The notes under the pieces were generated by a model that saw only the letters and a list, made by a program, of their open reading frames with translations, had not been told where the DNA came from and did no database searches. The position numbers were made by a program, and so were the translations under genes. A stretch of 8,658 bases of DNA from an uncultured Rhodanobacter sp. (GTDB lineage Bacteria > Pseudomonadota > Gammaproteobacteria > Xanthomonadales > Rhodanobacteraceae): assembly GCA_903827735.1 (NCBI GenBank), contig CAIKJM010000300.1, positions 1 through 8,658 of the forward strand, read 5' to 3'. Shown here piece by piece: positions 6,062-8,658 of the stretch (positions within the stretch are counted from its first letter, which is position 1; each line of letters opens with the position of its first letter).

Positions 6062-8658
6062 ATGAAACGTATGTTGATCAACGCGACTCAGCGTGAAGAG
6101 TTGCGCGTGGCCATTGTCGATGGCCAAAACCTGTACGACCTCGATATCGAAATCCCTTCGCGGGAACAGAAAAAATCCAATATTTACAAAGGCCGCATCA
6201 CCCGCGTTGAGGCATCACTTGAAGCCTGTTTCGTCGAATATGGCGCCGAACGCCACGGCTTTCTGCCGATCAAGGAAATCTCCCGCGACTACTTCACGAC
6301 CGGGCTGGACCCACACAAGGCCAGCATCCGCGAGCTGATCAAGGAAGGCCAGGAAGTCGTTGTCCAGGTCGAAAAGGAAGAGCGCGGCAACAAGGGCGCG
6401 GCGCTCACCACCTTTATCAGCCTGGCCGGCCGCTACATGGTGCTGATGCCAAACAACCCCAAAGCCGGCGGCGTCTCGCGTCGGATAGAGGGTGAAGACC
6501 GACAGGCGCTGAAAGAAGCGCTCGACCACGTCACCGTCCCCGATGACGTCGGCTTAATTGTCCGCACCGCCGGCCTGGGCCGCGATGCCGAAGAATTGCA
6601 GTGGGATCTGGATTATCTGCTGCAGCTGTGGAAATCGATTTCCGCCGCCGCCATGTCGCAAAAAGCGCCCTTCCTGATCTATCAGGAGTCCAAGCTGTTC
6701 ATTCGCGCCCTGCGCGACTACCTGCGCACGGACATCGGCGAAATTCTGGTCGACGAAGAGTCGCTCTACAACGACGCTCGCGATTTCATGCAGCAGGTGA
6801 TGCCGAACGCCCTGCGCAAGCTCAAGCTCTACAAAGACGACACCCCGCTGTTCACCCGCTATCAGATCGAGACGCAGATCGAAAACGCGTTCGATCGTCA
6901 GGTGCGCCTGCCCTCCGGTGGATCGATCGTCATCGATCAAACTGAAGCGCTCACCGCGGTTGACGTGAACTCCTCGAAGGCCACCAAGGGCAGCGACATC
7001 GAGGAAACCGCGTTCAATACCAACTGCGAGGCGGTGGTGGAAATCGCTCGCCAGCTGCGTATTCGCGACGCCGGCGGCCTGATTGTGCTCGATCTGATCG
7101 ACATGGACAGCCCGAAGCACCAGCGCGACGTGGAAGATAAACTCAAGGACGCGCTGAAGCACGATCGCGCCCGCGTCCAGGTCGGTCGTATCTCACGCTT
7201 CGGTCTGCTCGAGATGTCGCGCCAGCGCCTGCGCCCCAGCCTCGGCGAAGCGTCGCAGATCGTCTGCCCGCGCTGCGAAGGCCACGGTCACATCCGCGGC
7301 GTGGAGTCGCTGGCGCTGTCGACCCTGCGCTTGATCGAAGAGCATGCGATGAAGGAAAACACCGGCCAGGTGCTGGTGCAGGCGCCGTCGAGCGTTGTCA
7401 ACTTCCTGCTCAACGAAAAGCGCGCCAGCGTGGTCGAGATCGAAATGCGCCACAAGGTGCATGTGATGATCATCGCCGATGAAAAGCTGCAGACGCCGCA
7501 CATCGAGATCCAGCGCATTCGCGAAGCGGATATGGGCGAGCACAGCAAGCCCAGCTACGAGCGCCTGACCGCGGTCGAGACCACCGGCCTGCCCAAGATG
7601 GGCCAGACCTTGGGCAGCAGCGAACAGCCCGCGGTCAGCGGCATCATGCCCGCCAGCCCCGCGCCGGTACGTGAGGAAGTGGCTGAAGTCGCCGTCACGA
7701 AAGCACCGGTCGCCGTTCGTCAGCCGGCAGCACCGGCGCCTTCCTCTGGCGGCCTGATGTCGCGCGTGCTGGGCTGGTTCCGCGGCGCTGAAGCGCCGGC
7801 GCCAGCGCCTGCTACCAAACAGCGCGCGGAACACACCGAGGCCTCGCGCGACAGCCGTCGCGACGAGCGTTCGGGCCGCAGCAATAGCGGCCAGAACGGT
7901 TCGCGCCAGCAGCAGCCGCGTCGCGATTCGTCGGCGCAAAACGGACCCAAGCCTGGATCGCAGCAGCAGCCGAAGAACAACCGCCAGCGGAACAATGACG
8001 GCCAGCAGCCACGCCAGCCGCAGCAGCCGCAGTCGCAAACGGCCAAGGCCGAACGGCAGCCTAAGCCTGTCAACGTCGACGGTAATCTGCCGCGCGCCGA
8101 GCGCAAGCCCAATCCGCCGCAGCAGCCCAAGCCCGAGCGCCAGCCACGGCCGGCGGTCAACGAGCGGCCGCTAACTGATGAGGTGACGCCGGTCGATACG
8201 GCAGAAGCTGCCGCGAAGGAAGCCCAGCTGACCGCGACGCCGCTTCAGTCGATAGCGCCTGAGTCCGGTGTACAAGAACTCGATGCAGACGGCAGCCAAT
8301 CCCGCCGCCGCCGCGGCCGTCGCGGCGGCCGTCGCCGGCGCCGTCATGACGAAACCGCTTCGACAGGAGCGGCAATGGATGCTTCGCAGGCCGCCGGTCT
8401 GGACGATGAAGACCGCAACGACCCGACGGAAAAGGTCGATCTGCCAAAGCCTGCTGCTCCCCGCGAAGTGCGCCCCACGCCAGTTTTGCCGGTAGTGGCA
8501 GATAACGCCCCGACTGTCCCGTCCGTCGCCGAGCCGAACCACCAACCCGAGCGTGCACATGCTTCAGTCAAACCCACTGAAGTTCAAACGGCGGTCGCTC
8601 CGGCGTCGTTGGACGCAATAGCGCTTGCGACGCCAAAAAGCGACGTCCTGACGGACGA
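6062..8658 (+). CDS. rne: Ribonuclease E (C-terminus cut by window edge)
   Basis: RNase E is the essential single-strand endonuclease that starts mRNA decay, matures rRNA and tRNA, and scaffolds the degradosome at the inner membrane. The frame is open from the ATG at 6062 (GAGG at 6050-6053, eight bases upstream) to the edge: 865 full codons and no stop. The N-terminus MKRMLINATQREELRVAIVDG is almost that of E. coli. The S1 domain (about 37-120) keeps F57. Catalytic Asp301 (in A-V-D-V-N) and Asp344 (in V-L-D-L-I-D) correspond to E. coli D303 and D346, and the zinc-link C402-P-R-C405 to C404/C407. After about residue 520 the protein is low-complexity. Residues 561-576 contain GGLMSRVLGWFRG, an amphipathic segment resembling the membrane-targeting helix. 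A Gln/Pro-rich stretch runs about 616-705, and R748-R761 is an Arg/Gly cluster likely to bind RNA. E. coli Rne has 1061 residues, so perhaps 100-250 are missing. Confidence 0.97.
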   Translation, partial: MKRMLINATQREELRVAIVDGQNLYDLDIEIPSREQKKSNIYKGRITRVEASLEACFVEYGAERHGFLPIKEISRDYFTTGLDPHKASIRELIKEGQEVVVQVEKEERGNKGAALTTFISLAGRYMVLMPNNPKAGGVSRRIEGEDRQALKEALDHVTVPDDVGLIVRTAGLGRDAEELQWDLDYLLQLWKSISAAAMSQKAPFLIYQESKLFIRALRDYLRTDIGEILVDEESLYNDARDFMQQVMPNALRKLKLYKDDTPLFTRYQIETQIENAFDRQVRLPSGGSIVIDQTEALTAVDVNSSKATKGSDIEETAFNTNCEAVVEIARQLRIRDAGGLIVLDLIDMDSPKHQRDVEDKLKDALKHDRARVQVGRISRFGLLEMSRQRLRPSLGEASQIVCPRCEGHGHIRGVESLALSTLRLIEEHAMKENTGQVLVQAPSSVVNFLLNEKRASVVEIEMRHKVHVMIIADEKLQTPHIEIQRIREADMGEHSKPSYERLTAVETTGLPKMGQTLGSSEQPAVSGIMPASPAPVREEVAEVAVTKAPVAVRQPAAPAPSSGGLMSRVLGWFRGAEAPAPAPATKQRAEHTEASRDSRRDERSGRSNSGQNGSRQQQPRRDSSAQNGPKPGSQQQPKNNRQRNNDGQQPRQPQQPQSQTAKAERQPKPVNVDGNLPRAERKPNPPQQPKPERQPRPAVNERPLTDEVTPVDTAEAAAKEAQLTATPLQSIAPESGVQELDADGSQSRRRRGRRGGRRRRRHDETASTGAAMDASQAAGLDDEDRNDPTEKVDLPKPAAPREVRPTPVLPVVADNAPTVPSVAEPNHQPERAHASVKPTEVQTAVAPASLDAIALATPKSDVLTD

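Noticed and set aside
6554..7162. 202-codon minus-strand open frame
   Set aside because: Shadow of the conserved catalytic half of rne; its sequence matches no family I know.
7193..8038. 281-codon open frame on the minus strand across rne
   Set aside because: It is antisense to the RNase E coding frame, which matches the family throughout. The frame is Arg/Leu/Ala-biased with no recognisable domain, and is explained by GC-rich third positions in rne.

Overview
The window looks like a chromosomal segment of a gammaproteobacterium with fairly high GC, roughly 60% by eye. The evidence is a tmRNA tag one residue away from the E. coli tag, an RNase E that is collinear with E. coli Rne through its catalytic half, a two-domain NfuA of the gammaproteobacterial type, and the divergent rluC/rne arrangement known from that class. 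I cannot place it below class with confidence.

Region 1 (1-2043) is the accessory-looking part. A leftward AraC-family regulator, cut by the window edge, diverges from a rightward gene of the 'predicted metal-dependent hydrolase' family (PF10118-like). Their 144-bp spacer holds three TGkCGy half-sites spaced 20 and 21 bp apart, the spacing expected of an AraC-type operator. Region 2 (2149-2600) is a complete tmRNA gene (ssrA) on the minus strand, with its own promoter, an encoded CCA end, a tag frame reading ANDDNYALAA and a rho-independent terminator. Region 3 (2756-3590) is a promoter, two tandem exported monohaem c-type cytochromes resembling the two halves of cytochrome c4, and a strong terminator shared with the convergent nfuA. 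Region 4 (3625-5726) holds nfuA (iron-sulfur cluster carrier, minus), phhB (pterin-4a-carbinolamine dehydratase, plus) and rluC (23S rRNA pseudouridine synthase, minus). nfuA and phhB diverge from a spacer with two overlapping perfect inverted repeats. phhB and rluC converge with no base between their stop codons. Region 5 (5727-8658) is a 335-bp rluC/rne spacer with candidate promoters and hairpins, then rne, which runs off the right edge in its disordered C-terminal half.

Functionally the core part is housekeeping: ribosome rescue (tmRNA), RNA decay and processing (RNase E), ribosome modification (RluC), Fe-S delivery (NfuA) and periplasmic electron transfer (the cytochromes). I found no CRISPR array, transposase, integrase, toxin-antitoxin pair or defence cassette. 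The points most worth a second look are regulatory (operator at 1063-1109, nested repeats at 4259-4312, rne leader at 5755-6061) and biochemical (a ferritin-like di-iron ligand pattern in the gene at 1159-2043). None of these amounts to a demonstrated new system.
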